The notes beneath the pieces are model-generated. The model made no database searches, was not told the DNA's origin, and was given only the letters and a program-made list of their open reading frames with translations. This document shows positions 17,040 through 25,214 of a stretch of 64,000 bases of DNA, one piece after another. Each line of letters opens with the position of its first letter. Within the stretch, counting starts at the first letter, position 1. The translations under genes and the position numbers were made by a program. This DNA is from CALBPI01 sp039027435 (GTDB taxonomy: Bacteria; Pseudomonadota; Gammaproteobacteria; Steroidobacterales; Woeseiaceae), in contig JBCCKF010000013.1 in NCBI GenBank assembly GCA_039027435.1, positions 1-64,000 of the forward strand. The letters are read 5' to 3'.

Positions 17040-18484
17040 GCACTGATAGCGCCGACGCGCGTGAGTTTGTTGGCAAAAAATACCAACATGGATTCGTCAC
17101 CGATATCGATTCGGATACATTGCCGCCCGGGCTGAATGAAGACGTCATTCGTGCCATCTCAGCGCGCAAGGAAGAGCCCGAGTACATGCTCGAGTGGCGA
17201 CTGCAGGCTTTCGAGACGTGGAAAAAGATGGCCGAGCCTGAATGGGCGCATGTCGAATATCCACCGATCGACTACCAGGCAATCTCCTACTTCTCCGCAC
17301 CGAAGTCTGACGACGACAAGCCAAAGAGTCTGGATGAGGTCGATCCGAAGCTACTTGAGACGTACGACAAGCTCGGCATTCCACTGCACGAGCGTGCACG
17401 ACTTGCTGGCGTCGCCGTCGACGCGGTATTCGACTCGGTCTCCGTGACCACGACCTTCCGCGACAAGCTCGCCGAAGCGGGTGTGATTTTCTGCTCGTTC
17501 TCGGAGGCGGTGCGCGAGCATCCTGACCTCATCAAGAAATATCTTGGCAGCGTGGTCCCGCGATCGGACAACTACTTCACCGCGTTGAATTCCGCAGTCT
17601 TCAGTGACGGCTCGTTTGTCTACATCCCGCCGGGTGTGCGCTGCCCGATGGAGTTGTCGACCTACTTCCGCATCAATGAAATGAATACGGGCCAGTTCGA
17701 GCGCACTCTGATCATTGCCGACAAAGGCAGCTACGTCAGCTACCTCGAAGGCTGCACCGCACCGATGCGCGATGAAAACCAGCTGCACGCCGCGGTTGTT
17801 GAGCTTGTCGCACTCGAGGATGCCGAGATCAAGTATTCGACGGTTCAGAATTGGTATCCAGGAGACGAAGAAGGTCGCGGCGGGATCTATAACTTCGTGA
17901 CCAAGCGTGGCGACTGCCGCGAAGACCGCGCCAAAATCTCATGGACGCAGGTAGAGACCGGTTCGGCAATCACATGGAAATATCCGAGCTGCATCCTGCG
18001 CGGCGACGACAGCGTCGGTGAGTTCTATTCGGTTGCAGTGACCAACAATCTGCAGCAGGCAGACACCGGCACCAAGATGATCCACATCGGCAAGAACACG
18101 AAGAGCACGATTGTCTCGAAAGGCATATCGGCGGGGCGTGCGCAGCAGTCCTACCGTGGCCTCGTCAAAGTCATGCCACAGGCAAGCAACGCGCGCAACT
18201 ACACGCAGTGCGATTCGCTGCTGATCGGGTCGGAGTGCGGCGCGCACACCTTCCCTTACATGGAAGTGCGCAACGCGAGCACGACGGTCGAACATGAGGC
18301 CACGACATCGAAGATCGGTGAGGACCAATTGTTCTATTGCCGCCAACGCGGCATCGGTGAGGAAGATGCTGTGAACCTGATCGTTAACGGGTTCTGCAAA
18401 GACGTCTTCCGGGAGCTGCCCATGGAGTTCGCTGTAGAAGCACAGGCACTTCTGAATGTCAGCCTCGAAGGCGCGGTAGGTTAA
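17036..18484 (+). CDS. sufB: Fe-S cluster scaffold subunit SufB
   Basis: SufB of normal length (482 residues), the scaffold of the SufBC2D complex on which Fe-S clusters are built in the cytoplasm. Conserved parts are FIPPGVRCPMELSTYFRIN-like VYIPPGVRCPMELSTYFRI near 197, YLEGCTAP near 238, and the C-terminal beta-helix with CDSLLIGSECGAHTFPY near 391, holding the Cys used in cluster assembly. It overlaps the regulator gene by 4 bases and precedes sufC by 12. Confidence 0.98.
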   Translation: MSTDSADAREFVGKKYQHGFVTDIDSDTLPPGLNEDVIRAISARKEEPEYMLEWRLQAFETWKKMAEPEWAHVEYPPIDYQAISYFSAPKSDDDKPKSLDEVDPKLLETYDKLGIPLHERARLAGVAVDAVFDSVSVTTTFRDKLAEAGVIFCSFSEAVREHPDLIKKYLGSVVPRSDNYFTALNSAVFSDGSFVYIPPGVRCPMELSTYFRINEMNTGQFERTLIIADKGSYVSYLEGCTAPMRDENQLHAAVVELVALEDAEIKYSTVQNWYPGDEEGRGGIYNFVTKRGDCREDRAKISWTQVETGSAITWKYPSCILRGDDSVGEFYSVAVTNNLQQADTGTKMIHIGKNTKSTIVSKGISAGRAQQSYRGLVKVMPQASNARNYTQCDSLLIGSECGAHTFPYMEVRNASTTVEHEATTSKIGEDQLFYCRQRGIGEEDAVNLIVNGFCKDVFRELPMEFAVEAQALLNVSLEGAVG

Positions 18485-18496
18485 GGAACGCAACGC

Positions 18497-19249
18497 ATGC
18501 TAGATATCAAAACACTCCACGCTTCAGTCGGCGGAACCGAAATCCTGAAAGGCCTCGATCTGGAGGTGAACGCCGGCGAAGTGCACGCCATCATGGGCCC
18601 GAACGGCTCCGGCAAGAGCACACTGGCCAACGTGTTAGCCGGTCGCGATGACTACTCGGTGACCGGCGGTAGTGTCGAGTTTCATGGCAAGGATCTCTTG
18701 GCGCTTGAGCCGGAAGAACGCGCGCAAGCTGGTCTGTTTCTCGCTTTCCAGTATCCGGTAGAAATCCCCGGTGTGAACAACACCTACCTGCTCCGGGCTG
18801 CACTCAACGCGGTTCGCGAAGCACGCGGAGAGCCGGAACTCAGCGCGGTTGAGTTCATGAAAATTGCACGTGAGAAAATGAAAGCCATGCAGATGGATCC
18901 TGGCTTTTTGAACCGCGGCGTGAACGAGGGATTCTCGGGCGGCGAGAAAAAGCGCAATGAGGTGTTCCAGATGTCGGTGCTGGAGCCGTCGCTATGTGTG
19001 CTCGACGAAACAGATTCCGGGCTGGATATCGACGCGCTAAAGATCGTCGCTGAGGGTGTTAATGCACTTCGACACCCATCACGTGCGTTCCTGATGGTCA
19101 CCCATTATCAGCGCTTGCTCGACTACATCGAGCCTGACTTTGTGCATGTGCTCGCTGGCGGGCGCATCATCCGCTCTGGTGACAAGTCGCTTGCGCTTGA
19201 GCTCGAGGCGCGCGGTTACGACTGGGTGCTGGAGGAAGCCGCTGCATGA
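18497..19249 (+). CDS. sufC: Fe-S assembly ATPase SufC
   Basis: SufC (250 residues) is the ABC-type ATPase that drives conformational change of SufBD. Walker A GPNGSGKST (about 34-42), signature FSGGEKKRNE near 147 and Walker B LCVLDETDSGLDID near 166 are present; the Glu-Thr-Asp-Ser-Gly-Leu-Asp stretch is typical of SufC rather than transporter ATPases. Its last 4 bases overlap the sufD start. Confidence 0.98.
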   Translation: MLDIKTLHASVGGTEILKGLDLEVNAGEVHAIMGPNGSGKSTLANVLAGRDDYSVTGGSVEFHGKDLLALEPEERAQAGLFLAFQYPVEIPGVNNTYLLRAALNAVREARGEPELSAVEFMKIAREKMKAMQMDPGFLNRGVNEGFSGGEKKRNEVFQMSVLEPSLCVLDETDSGLDIDALKIVAEGVNALRHPSRAFLMVTHYQRLLDYIEPDFVHVLAGGRIIRSGDKSLALELEARGYDWVLEEAAA

Positions 19250-20499
19250 GCGTCGAACAGATCATCGATGCGTTGAAGCCGACTGACGGCGGCGGCGATG
19301 TGCGCAGAGCCCTGGCAGCACTTTCCTCGCATGGATTCCCGGCGCGCAAGACCGAGCGTTGGAAGTACACCCGCAGTGAACCCTTCGCGACGTTTGCAGC
19401 GGCGTCTTTGGCGAGCGATTCAAAGAGCAACACGGACGCTGATGCGATCTTGCGTGACTGGAAGTCCGAGACTGGCGCTTCGACAGTCGCAGTGTTTGTC
19501 GGCGGCGTATTTGACGATGAGCGCAGCGACCTCCCAGACGGTATCGTCATCCAAGCGATTGATGTCGCCCCTGCGATCGGCAGTGACAGCGACGCCGCGG
19601 ATGCGCTCGTGTGGCTGAACACTGCAGCTGCGAATGGTCGGTATCAGATCAGCGCAGAGAGTGTCGTCGAACAGACACTGCATTGCGTGCATCTGCCCTC
19701 TGGCGAACACTCACTGGCGCAAACCCGCGTGCACATCACCATCGCACCCGAGGCGCGTTTGTCTCTCGTCGACCATGTGCTTGATGGTGGCGTCAGCGCG
19801 AGCATGCAGACGCTCATCACGACTGCTGATATTGGTCGCGAGGCACAACTCGATCACGTGCGACTACAACACGCTGCTGCGGCCGGACTCGTTTATACAC
19901 GCTTCGATGCAGACATTGCGGCGGCCGCGATTTGCCGTACGCTCACTCTGGATAGCGGCGGTTCACTGGTGCGCAACGACCTGAATCTGAAACTGAATGC
20001 GGAAGGCGCCGAGGCGCATCTGAATGGCATTTACCTCGCTAACGACCGCCAGCATATCGACAACCACACACAGGTAGATCACGTTAGCCCGAACACGATC
20101 AGCCGCGAGAATTACCGCGGCATCCTGCGCGATCGCAGCAGAAGTGTTTTCAACGGCAAGGTGCTCGTGCATGAAGGTGCAGACGGCACAGATTCCGCAC
20201 AATCCAACGCGACGCTGCTGCTCTCCGATCACGCAGAAATCGATACGAAGCCGGAGCTTGAGATCTACGCGGACGACGTCAAGTGTGCGCACGGCGCGAC
20301 CGTGGGCCAACTTGATCAGACTTCGCTGTTCTATCTCCAATCCCGCGGTATTGATAAGGCGATGGCAACGCAGTTGCTGACCTACGCGTTTTGTCGCGAG
20401 ATCACCTCGGACATTGACGACGACGAAGTACGCCGACTTGCGGATTCTGCAATCGCGGCTGAAATACCGAACTTCACCGCGTTGGAGGCGATTGCGTGA
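19246..20499 (+). CDS. sufD: Fe-S assembly protein SufD
   Basis: SufD (417 residues) partners SufB in the SufBC2D scaffold and is linked to iron acquisition for the cluster. The N-terminal half is variable. The C-terminal beta-helix carries the family sequence KCAHGATVGQLDQTSLFYLQ (about 345-364), including the conserved His, and LQSRGIDKAMATQLLTYAF. It overlaps sufC and sufS by 4 bases each, which implies translational coupling. Confidence 0.97.
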   Translation: MSVEQIIDALKPTDGGGDVRRALAALSSHGFPARKTERWKYTRSEPFATFAAASLASDSKSNTDADAILRDWKSETGASTVAVFVGGVFDDERSDLPDGIVIQAIDVAPAIGSDSDAADALVWLNTAAANGRYQISAESVVEQTLHCVHLPSGEHSLAQTRVHITIAPEARLSLVDHVLDGGVSASMQTLITTADIGREAQLDHVRLQHAAAAGLVYTRFDADIAAAAICRTLTLDSGGSLVRNDLNLKLNAEGAEAHLNGIYLANDRQHIDNHTQVDHVSPNTISRENYRGILRDRSRSVFNGKVLVHEGADGTDSAQSNATLLLSDHAEIDTKPELEIYADDVKCAHGATVGQLDQTSLFYLQSRGIDKAMATQLLTYAFCREITSDIDDDEVRRLADSAIAAEIPNFTALEAIA

Positions 20500-21758
20500 A
20501 CGCCGCGTCCGCGAACAACGTGATTTCGGACGACGCTCTCGAGACCCGGATGCGCGCTCTGCGCGAGGACTTCCCGGCGTTGCACCAGGAGGTCAATGGG
20601 CAACCGCTCGTATTTCTGGACAGTGCCGCTTCGTCTCAGCGCTCAAACGCCGTGATCGAAGCGATGCGACACTATGAGTCGCATGATCACGCGAACGTGC
20701 ATCGCGGCGTTCATACCTTAAGTCACAGGGCGACGGACGCCTACGAAGGCGCGCGCGAGCGTGTCCGACAGTTCATGAATGCGGGCAGCGTGCGCGAGAT
20801 CATTTTCACGCGCGGCACGACCGAAGCGATCAACCTTGTCGCGCAGACCTGGGGCATCAGCAACCTCAAAGCCGGCGATGAGGTGGTCGTCACACACCTC
20901 GAACACCACGCGAACATTGTGCCTTGGCAAATGCTCGCAGATCGCATCGGTATCAAGCTCGTCGTGGCGCCAGTCGAAGAAAATGGTGATGTGATCGCCG
21001 AACGCGTGATTGAGTGCTTCACCGACCGCACGCGATTGCTGGCTATCGCATCAGTATCTAACGCGCTTGGTACGATCCTGCCGCTCGACATCGTAATTCC
21101 TGCAGCTAAGGCTCGCGACATTACGGTGTTAGTCGACGGTGCACAGCACGCACCCCACGCGCCGATCGATGTTGCAAATCTTGGCGCTGATTTCTTTGCG
21201 TTCTCCGGTCACAAGATGACCGGACCTACAGGTATCGGCGTGTTGTGGGGTCGTGAGGCGCTGCTCGAGGCGATGCCGCCCTGGCAAGGCGGTGGCGACA
21301 TGATCGAAACCGTCAGTTTCGAAGGCACGACCTACAACGCGTTGCCGTATAAATTCGAAGCGGGTACGCCCTACATTGCAGGTGCGGTCGGACTGGCCGC
21401 AGCCATCGACTACCTCGAGGGCGTTGGTATGGATAACGTCCAGCGCTATGAGGGTATCCTGCTCGATTATCTGACCGAGCAAATGTTGGCTGAGGACGAT
21501 ATTCGCATCATCGGAACCGCACCGAAAAAAGCGTCGGTCGTTTCATTTCTGATGGATGACGTGCACCCACATGATCTCGGCACCATCGTGGACCAACGCG
21601 GCATTGCGGTGCGTACGGGCCACCATTGCGCGATGCCCGTCATGTCTCTGCTTGAAGTGCCTGGAACCGCGCGCGCTTCGCTGGCGTTGTACAACTGGCG
21701 CGAAGACATCGATGCATTGATTGATGCGCTCGCCACCGTGCGGAATCTGTTTCGATGA
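20496..21758 (+). CDS. sufS: Group II cysteine desulfurase SufS
   Basis: SufS (420 residues) takes sulfur from L-cysteine as a persulfide for cluster assembly; PLP is the cofactor. The PLP Lys lies in FAFSGHKMTGPTGIGVLWG (near 232) and the active-site Cys in RTGHHCAMPVM (near 382). The motif TRGTTEAINLVAQ near 105 binds the PLP phosphate. Its start overlaps sufD and its stop overlaps sufU, so sulfur donor and acceptor are made together. Confidence 0.98.
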   Translation: MNAASANNVISDDALETRMRALREDFPALHQEVNGQPLVFLDSAASSQRSNAVIEAMRHYESHDHANVHRGVHTLSHRATDAYEGARERVRQFMNAGSVREIIFTRGTTEAINLVAQTWGISNLKAGDEVVVTHLEHHANIVPWQMLADRIGIKLVVAPVEENGDVIAERVIECFTDRTRLLAIASVSNALGTILPLDIVIPAAKARDITVLVDGAQHAPHAPIDVANLGADFFAFSGHKMTGPTGIGVLWGREALLEAMPPWQGGGDMIETVSFEGTTYNALPYKFEAGTPYIAGAVGLAAAIDYLEGVGMDNVQRYEGILLDYLTEQMLAEDDIRIIGTAPKKASVVSFLMDDVHPHDLGTIVDQRGIAVRTGHHCAMPVMSLLEVPGTARASLALYNWREDIDALIDALATVRNLFR

Positions 21759-22204
21759 GCGTCGATGCGCTCTACCGCGAGCAAGTACTCAAACACGCAC
21801 GAGATCCGATCCACTTCAGACGCGTGGAACACGCGCAGCACGTGCCCGGCAACAATCCGTTGTGCGGCGATAAGCTCGACCTGTATGTCACCATCGACGG
21901 CAACACGATCACGGACGTCTCATTTCATGGCGCTGGCTGCGCAATCAGCATGGCTTCCGCATCCATGATGTCTGAGTTGTTGTCAGGCCTCGACACAGCG
22001 ACGGCGGGCACCCTCGTTGACGAGGTCAACGCCATGTTAGCCGAGTCGGTGGACTCGGTAGTTTCCATCAATCTACAGGATCTGCCGATCGCGGCACTCG
22101 GTGAAGTGCGCCGCTACCCTTCCCGCGTAAAATGCGCAACGCTCGCCTGGCATGCGATGGCCGCTGCCTTGCGAGGCGATTCAGACCCGGTTTCCACGGA
22201 GTAA
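21755..22204 (+). CDS. sufU: SufU-type sulfur acceptor / Fe-S assembly protein
   Basis: Protein of 149 residues of the IscU-like SufU family. Conserved features are NPLCGDKLDLYV (near 33), the GAGCAISMASASMM loop (near 64) and RVKCATLAWHAM (near 126), which supply the Cys/Asp zinc site. SufU takes persulfide sulfur from SufS and enhances its activity, a job done by SufE in E. coli. No sufE is present in this cluster. A 4-base overlap with sufS supports a SufS-SufU pair. Confidence 0.95.
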   Translation: MSVDALYREQVLKHARDPIHFRRVEHAQHVPGNNPLCGDKLDLYVTIDGNTITDVSFHGAGCAISMASASMMSELLSGLDTATAGTLVDEVNAMLAESVDSVVSINLQDLPIAALGEVRRYPSRVKCATLAWHAMAAALRGDSDPVSTE

Positions 22205-22211
22205 GCCACAG

Positions 22212-22766
22212 ATGTATTCGAACGAAAGCGAGCCATTTACGCTTCAAAGAGACGTATCGGCCGTCATTATTCCCGCCGGCATGAGCGTCACGCTGCGAAA
22301 GAGCACGAACGGCTACATCACCCAGGGTCTCGGCGGCAACTTCACCGTCTACGTCGACGGCAGCCTTTTCCGCATCGATGGGAAAGATGCTGACGCACTC
22401 GGGAAGGACCCCGTAAAGCCACCGGAAGTGCCAAGTGGCATCAGCGATGAGGACTTCGAGCAGATCATCTGGCAGCAGCTCAAGACCTGCTACGACCCGG
22501 AGATCCCGGTCGACATTGTGGAGCTGGGATTGATCTACAGGGTCGAGATTGCCAATCCGGAAGAAGGCGTGCGCCACGTGGAAGTGGATATGACATTGAC
22601 CGCACCCGGCTGCGGTATGGGTGACATCCTCATCGAAGACGTACGTCAGAAGGTCGCTATCGTGCCCACGGTCGAATCGGTTCAAGTTGAACTGGTCTTC
22701 GATCCGCCCTGGAATCACATGATGATGAGCGATGAGGCGCGACTGCAAACCGGCATGATGTACTGA
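22212..22766 (+). CDS. sufT: SufT, DUF59/MIP18-family Fe-S maturation protein
   Basis: Start set at ATG 22212 (184 residues), 7 bases after sufU; an upstream in-frame ATG at 22152 lies inside sufU. The protein has an N-terminal SufT-specific extension (residues 1-75) and a DUF59 domain with YDPEIPVDIVELGLIYRV (about 96-113) and TLTAPGCGMGDIL (about 132-144), containing the family Cys. SufT proteins help Fe-S protein maturation under high demand. Its place at the end of the suf genes fits that role. Confidence 0.95.
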   Translation: MYSNESEPFTLQRDVSAVIIPAGMSVTLRKSTNGYITQGLGGNFTVYVDGSLFRIDGKDADALGKDPVKPPEVPSGISDEDFEQIIWQQLKTCYDPEIPVDIVELGLIYRVEIANPEEGVRHVEVDMTLTAPGCGMGDILIEDVRQKVAIVPTVESVQVELVFDPPWNHMMMSDEARLQTGMMY

Positions 22767-22769
22767 GCG

Positions 22770-23288
22770 ATGTCCCGCGGATACACGCTGACACTGCTCC
22801 GGCACGCGAAGTCGAGTTGGGATAATCCATCACTAAGCGATCATGATCGGCCTTTGAACGAACGTGGCGAGCGCGATGCACCGGAGATGGGTCGTCGCCT
22901 GAAGGAAAGAGGGATTCGCCCGTCCGCACTGGTGGCCAGTTCGGCAACGCGGACTCGACATACCGCGCGCCACGTAGCTCAGACTATCGGTTTCCCCATC
23001 GAGTTCATTCACGTTGAAAAGGCGCTCTACCACGCGAGTGCGGAGCAAATCCTGAAGGTGATCGGTGAACAGGACGCGCAGTTTCAAAATCTGTTGGTGG
23101 TCGGCCACAACCCGGGCATATCAGAACTGGCGGAGCGGTTAAGCGGCGGGCTTGTGGTGAACATGCCCACTGCAGGCATGCTGACCATCTCGGCCGATCT
23201 TGGCAGCTGGGATGAGCTGCCCTACGTTGCGCACACTGTTGTCGGCTACGACTTCCCCAAAAACGCGAGTGGCGTTATCACCCGCTAA
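22770..23288 (+). CDS. SixA-like histidine phosphatase
   Basis: Protein of 172 residues of the histidine phosphatase superfamily. The catalytic motif LLRHAKSSW (residues 9-17) replaces the usual RHG by RHA and is typical of the SixA branch; the second His is in LLVVGHNPGISELA near 113. SixA dephosphorylates phosphohistidine in carrier proteins such as HPt domains and the nitrogen-PTS protein NPr. Here it begins only 3 bases after sufT, so it is the last gene of the SUF operon. A link to Fe-S assembly is not established. A small 5-bp hairpin (AGTGG-CCTG-CCACT) overlaps its stop codon. Confidence 0.88.
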   Translation: MSRGYTLTLLRHAKSSWDNPSLSDHDRPLNERGERDAPEMGRRLKERGIRPSALVASSATRTRHTARHVAQTIGFPIEFIHVEKALYHASAEQILKVIGEQDAQFQNLLVVGHNPGISELAERLSGGLVVNMPTAGMLTISADLGSWDELPYVAHTVVGYDFPKNASGVITR

Positions 23289-23302
23289 GTGGCCTGCCAC
23301 TC

Positions 23303-23821
23303 TTAAGCCTGCGCATTAAGCACCTCGCTGCGGCGCAGCAGCGCCGCTGAGAAGATGCTCACCAAGACTCCAACCGGGAAGATCTCGATAAAGGTAATCG
23401 GTAGGCGGAACCACGGCTTCGCGTAGTTTTCGGCCATAGACTCAAGTTCGCCCACCAGCGTTGCATAGTCCTCTGGCGAATCGCCACGTTCCTTGGCACT
23501 CGCGAGGGCGCCCTCGACATACTGCTCCATGAAGGCGTAGTCGGTCAGAGCCAGATAAACCTCCCAGATGCCCACATACGAGAGTCCGGCGACCGCGGAA
23601 ATCCCGAGACCGAGCCCCATCGCGGGCCAAAACCGGATGACACCGCCCAGCTCGAAGTCGCGATATCGCTTGATCGCCACAAAAATCGAAGAAAGCGCGA
23701 TAAACATGGCGGTGTAGCCGAAAATCTCGCTGCCGGCGCCCTCGAGCACCATGCCGACGATGATACTCAGCACCACCACCGAGCCGCTGATCAGACCGAA
23801 TTTGATGATGTACTTCTGCAT
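23303..23821 (-). CDS. DUF4199 membrane protein
   Basis: Start set at ATG 23821 (172 residues), 7 bases after AGGAG; the frame is open to 23860. Four hydrophobic helices are visible (about 5-25, 34-48, 65-88 and 140-160), with a soluble acidic loop of about 45 residues between the third and fourth (YVEGALASAKERGDSPEDYA). This is the DUF4199 family, of unknown function. It lies downstream of a membrane-anchored LuxR-type regulator, with inverted repeats between the two genes, so it is probably that regulator's target or partner. Confidence 0.85.
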   Translation of the reverse strand: MQKYIIKFGLISGSVVVLSIIVGMVLEGAGSEIFGYTAMFIALSSIFVAIKRYRDFELGGVIRFWPAMGLGLGISAVAGLSYVGIWEVYLALTDYAFMEQYVEGALASAKERGDSPEDYATLVGELESMAENYAKPWFRLPITFIEIFPVGVLVSIFSAALLRRSEVLNAQA

Positions 23822-23828
23822 GTCCGTT

Positions 23829-23833
23829 CTCCT
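23829..23833 (-). promoter_or_regulatory. Ribosome binding site deciding the DUF4199 start
   Basis: AGGAG on the minus strand, 7 bases before ATG 23821. Confidence 0.75.
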
Positions 23834-23839
23834 GTAATC

Positions 23840-23871
23840 GACGGGCTCAGATTCGGTCAAAACGGCCCGTC
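23840..23871. repeat. Inverted repeat between LuxR and DUF4199 genes (inner)
   Basis: GACGGGC (23840-23846) and GCCCGTC (23865-23871) form a perfect 7-bp stem with an 18-base loop. It lies in the DUF4199 leader. The loop contains TTGACC on the minus strand (23860-23855), a possible -35. It could be an mRNA hairpin or an operator. Confidence 0.4.
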
Positions 23872-23876
23872 AGACC

Positions 23877-23894
23877 ATCACCCAAATGGGTGAT
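23877..23894. promoter_or_regulatory. Candidate operator: palindrome upstream of DUF4199 gene
   Basis: ATCACCC-AAAT-GGGTGAT is a perfect 7-4-7 inverted repeat starting 55 bases upstream of the DUF4199 start and 27 bases beyond the end of the LuxR gene. Its size and symmetry suit a dimeric LuxR-type regulator. No T-run follows in either direction, which argues against a terminator. Confidence 0.5.
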
Positions 23895-23921
23895 TTCAAT
23901 AAATTCAGGCATTTGGACGAC

Positions 23922-24341
23922 TCATGGGATCAGTCGTAATGAGCGAGCTCGCTGCACCGCAGCAGTGCGGCGGCCCACTTCCAGCTTCTCGAATAGCCGC
24001 GCGACGTGGGTCTTCACTGTGTTGGGCGAGACGTTGAGCGTGCGCGCGATCTCTTTGTTGGTATGACCCGCGGCGAGCGCCTCGAGCACGACATACTCTC
24101 GATCGGTGATGCCCAGCGCTTTCAGACCCTGCTCATTGCGCTCGAAACCTGCCCCCTGTCGTTTACGCAGGACCGCGAGAGCGACCACGCCACCGACCCC
24201 TGCAAACACAATCGCGACGACCCCCGCGAACCAGGGCCCCGTGATTGCACGCGCCACATATCGGTATTCGAGCCATTGCAGCAAAAATACCCCAGCCACC
24301 AGCATGGCCGAATACAGCAGGATTGTTCTTAGTTGTTGCAT
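23922..24341 (-). CDS. Membrane-anchored LuxR-type transcription regulator
   Basis: Start at ATG 24341 (139 residues); the frame is open to 24416. Two N-terminal transmembrane helices (about 5-20 and 37-56) are joined to a C-terminal LuxR HTH (about 76-135) with LGITDREYVVLEALAAGHTN and VSPNTVKTHVARLFEKLEV. There is no receiver domain or autoinducer domain, so regulation must come through the membrane part or a partner. The DUF4199 gene downstream is the obvious partner. The function of such pairs is not known to me. Confidence 0.85.
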   Translation of the reverse strand: MQQLRTILLYSAMLVAGVFLLQWLEYRYVARAITGPWFAGVVAIVFAGVGGVVALAVLRKRQGAGFERNEQGLKALGITDREYVVLEALAAGHTNKEIARTLNVSPNTVKTHVARLFEKLEVGRRTAAVQRARSLRLIP

Positions 24342-24388
24342 AGCATCCCCGGCCCCGGGCACATGATGCCCCCTAACTCGCACAATCG

Positions 24389-24402
24389 ACAAGCGGGCTT
24401 GT
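24389..24402. repeat. Inverted repeat between luxR-like and DUF1223 genes
   Basis: ACAAGC-GG-GCTTGT, a perfect 6-bp-arm palindrome in the divergent intergenic region, 47 bases from the regulator start. It could be an operator for either gene. Confidence 0.35.
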
Positions 24403-24446
24403 AACGATCGAGGCACTACTCGGGTCTACTGATGGGAAGCCAAATT

Positions 24447-24450
24447 GGAG
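24447..24450 (+). promoter_or_regulatory. Ribosome binding site deciding the DUF1223 start
   Basis: GGAG, 8 bases before ATG 24459. It excludes the in-frame ATG at 24432, which has no such site. Confidence 0.65.
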
Positions 24451-24458
24451 TCAAACCC

Positions 24459-25202
24459 ATGAACCCGAGAGTATTGCTGACACTGGGACTGATGCTGAGT
24501 GCCGCGAGTCAGGCAGACGAAGCCACTCTGGTGCTGTCCAGTGGCAGCGAACCGGTCACACTGGTCGAGTTGTTCACTTCGGAGGGATGCAATAGTTGCC
24601 CACCTGCAGACCGCCATCTTTCGAGCCTGACGAATGATGACGGTTTATGGCGTGACTACGTGCCGCTGGCATTTCACGTCGATTATTGGGACTACCTCGG
24701 ATGGCAGGACCGCTTCGCAGATGCCGACTACTCCGATCGTCAGCGTCGCTATGCACTCGAGGGCGGCGTCCGAGTGGTTTACACGCCGGGATTCTTTGCC
24801 GGAGGTAAGGAATGGCGGAATTGGCGTCGCGATGGCTTGCCAGCCGAAGCCACTGGCATGCCAGGCGTTCTGCGCGCCGAGGTCACCACCGATACGGTGA
24901 ACGTGCACTGGGACGGCAATGGTGCAGACGTACGACCGCTTGCGAGCGTTGCACTCCTGGGCATGTCCCTGTCGAGTAGCGTCGAAGCAGGTGAGAACCG
25001 CGGCAAGAGACTGCGCCACGATTTCGTCGTGCTGGATGTGACGTCCGCATCGTTGACCCCGGTCGAAGATGGTTACGCAGTCTCTGCGCCGTTGCCCGAA
25101 AGCTCGGTGGACGCCGAGCAGTTTGCAATCGCGGTATGGGTCACTGACGGGCGAACGCAGGCGCCGCTGCAAGCCACAGGTGGTTACCTGCCAGCCAGAT
25201 GA
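24459..25202 (+). CDS. Secreted DUF1223 protein, thioredoxin-like
   Basis: Protein of 247 residues with a signal peptide (about 1-18, ending ASQA). The DUF1223 domain begins VTLVELFTSEGCNSCPPADR (about 34-53), where GCNSC is a C-x-x-C motif in the position of a thioredoxin active site, followed by FHVDYWDYLGWQDRF and YTPGFFAGG. This suggests a periplasmic thiol/disulfide role, but no substrate is known. It is convergent with putA (12-base gap). Confidence 0.88.
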   Translation: MNPRVLLTLGLMLSAASQADEATLVLSSGSEPVTLVELFTSEGCNSCPPADRHLSSLTNDDGLWRDYVPLAFHVDYWDYLGWQDRFADADYSDRQRRYALEGGVRVVYTPGFFAGGKEWRNWRRDGLPAEATGMPGVLRAEVTTDTVNVHWDGNGADVRPLASVALLGMSLSSSVEAGENRGKRLRHDFVVLDVTSASLTPVEDGYAVSAPLPESSVDAEQFAIAVWVTDGRTQAPLQATGGYLPAR

Positions 25203-25214
25203 TCGGTGCCGAGA

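Noticed and set aside
23287..23300. Terminator between the sixA-like and DUF4199 genes
   Set aside because: The stem is only 5 bp (AGTGG-CCTG-CCACT) and lacks a T-run, so it is too weak to call.
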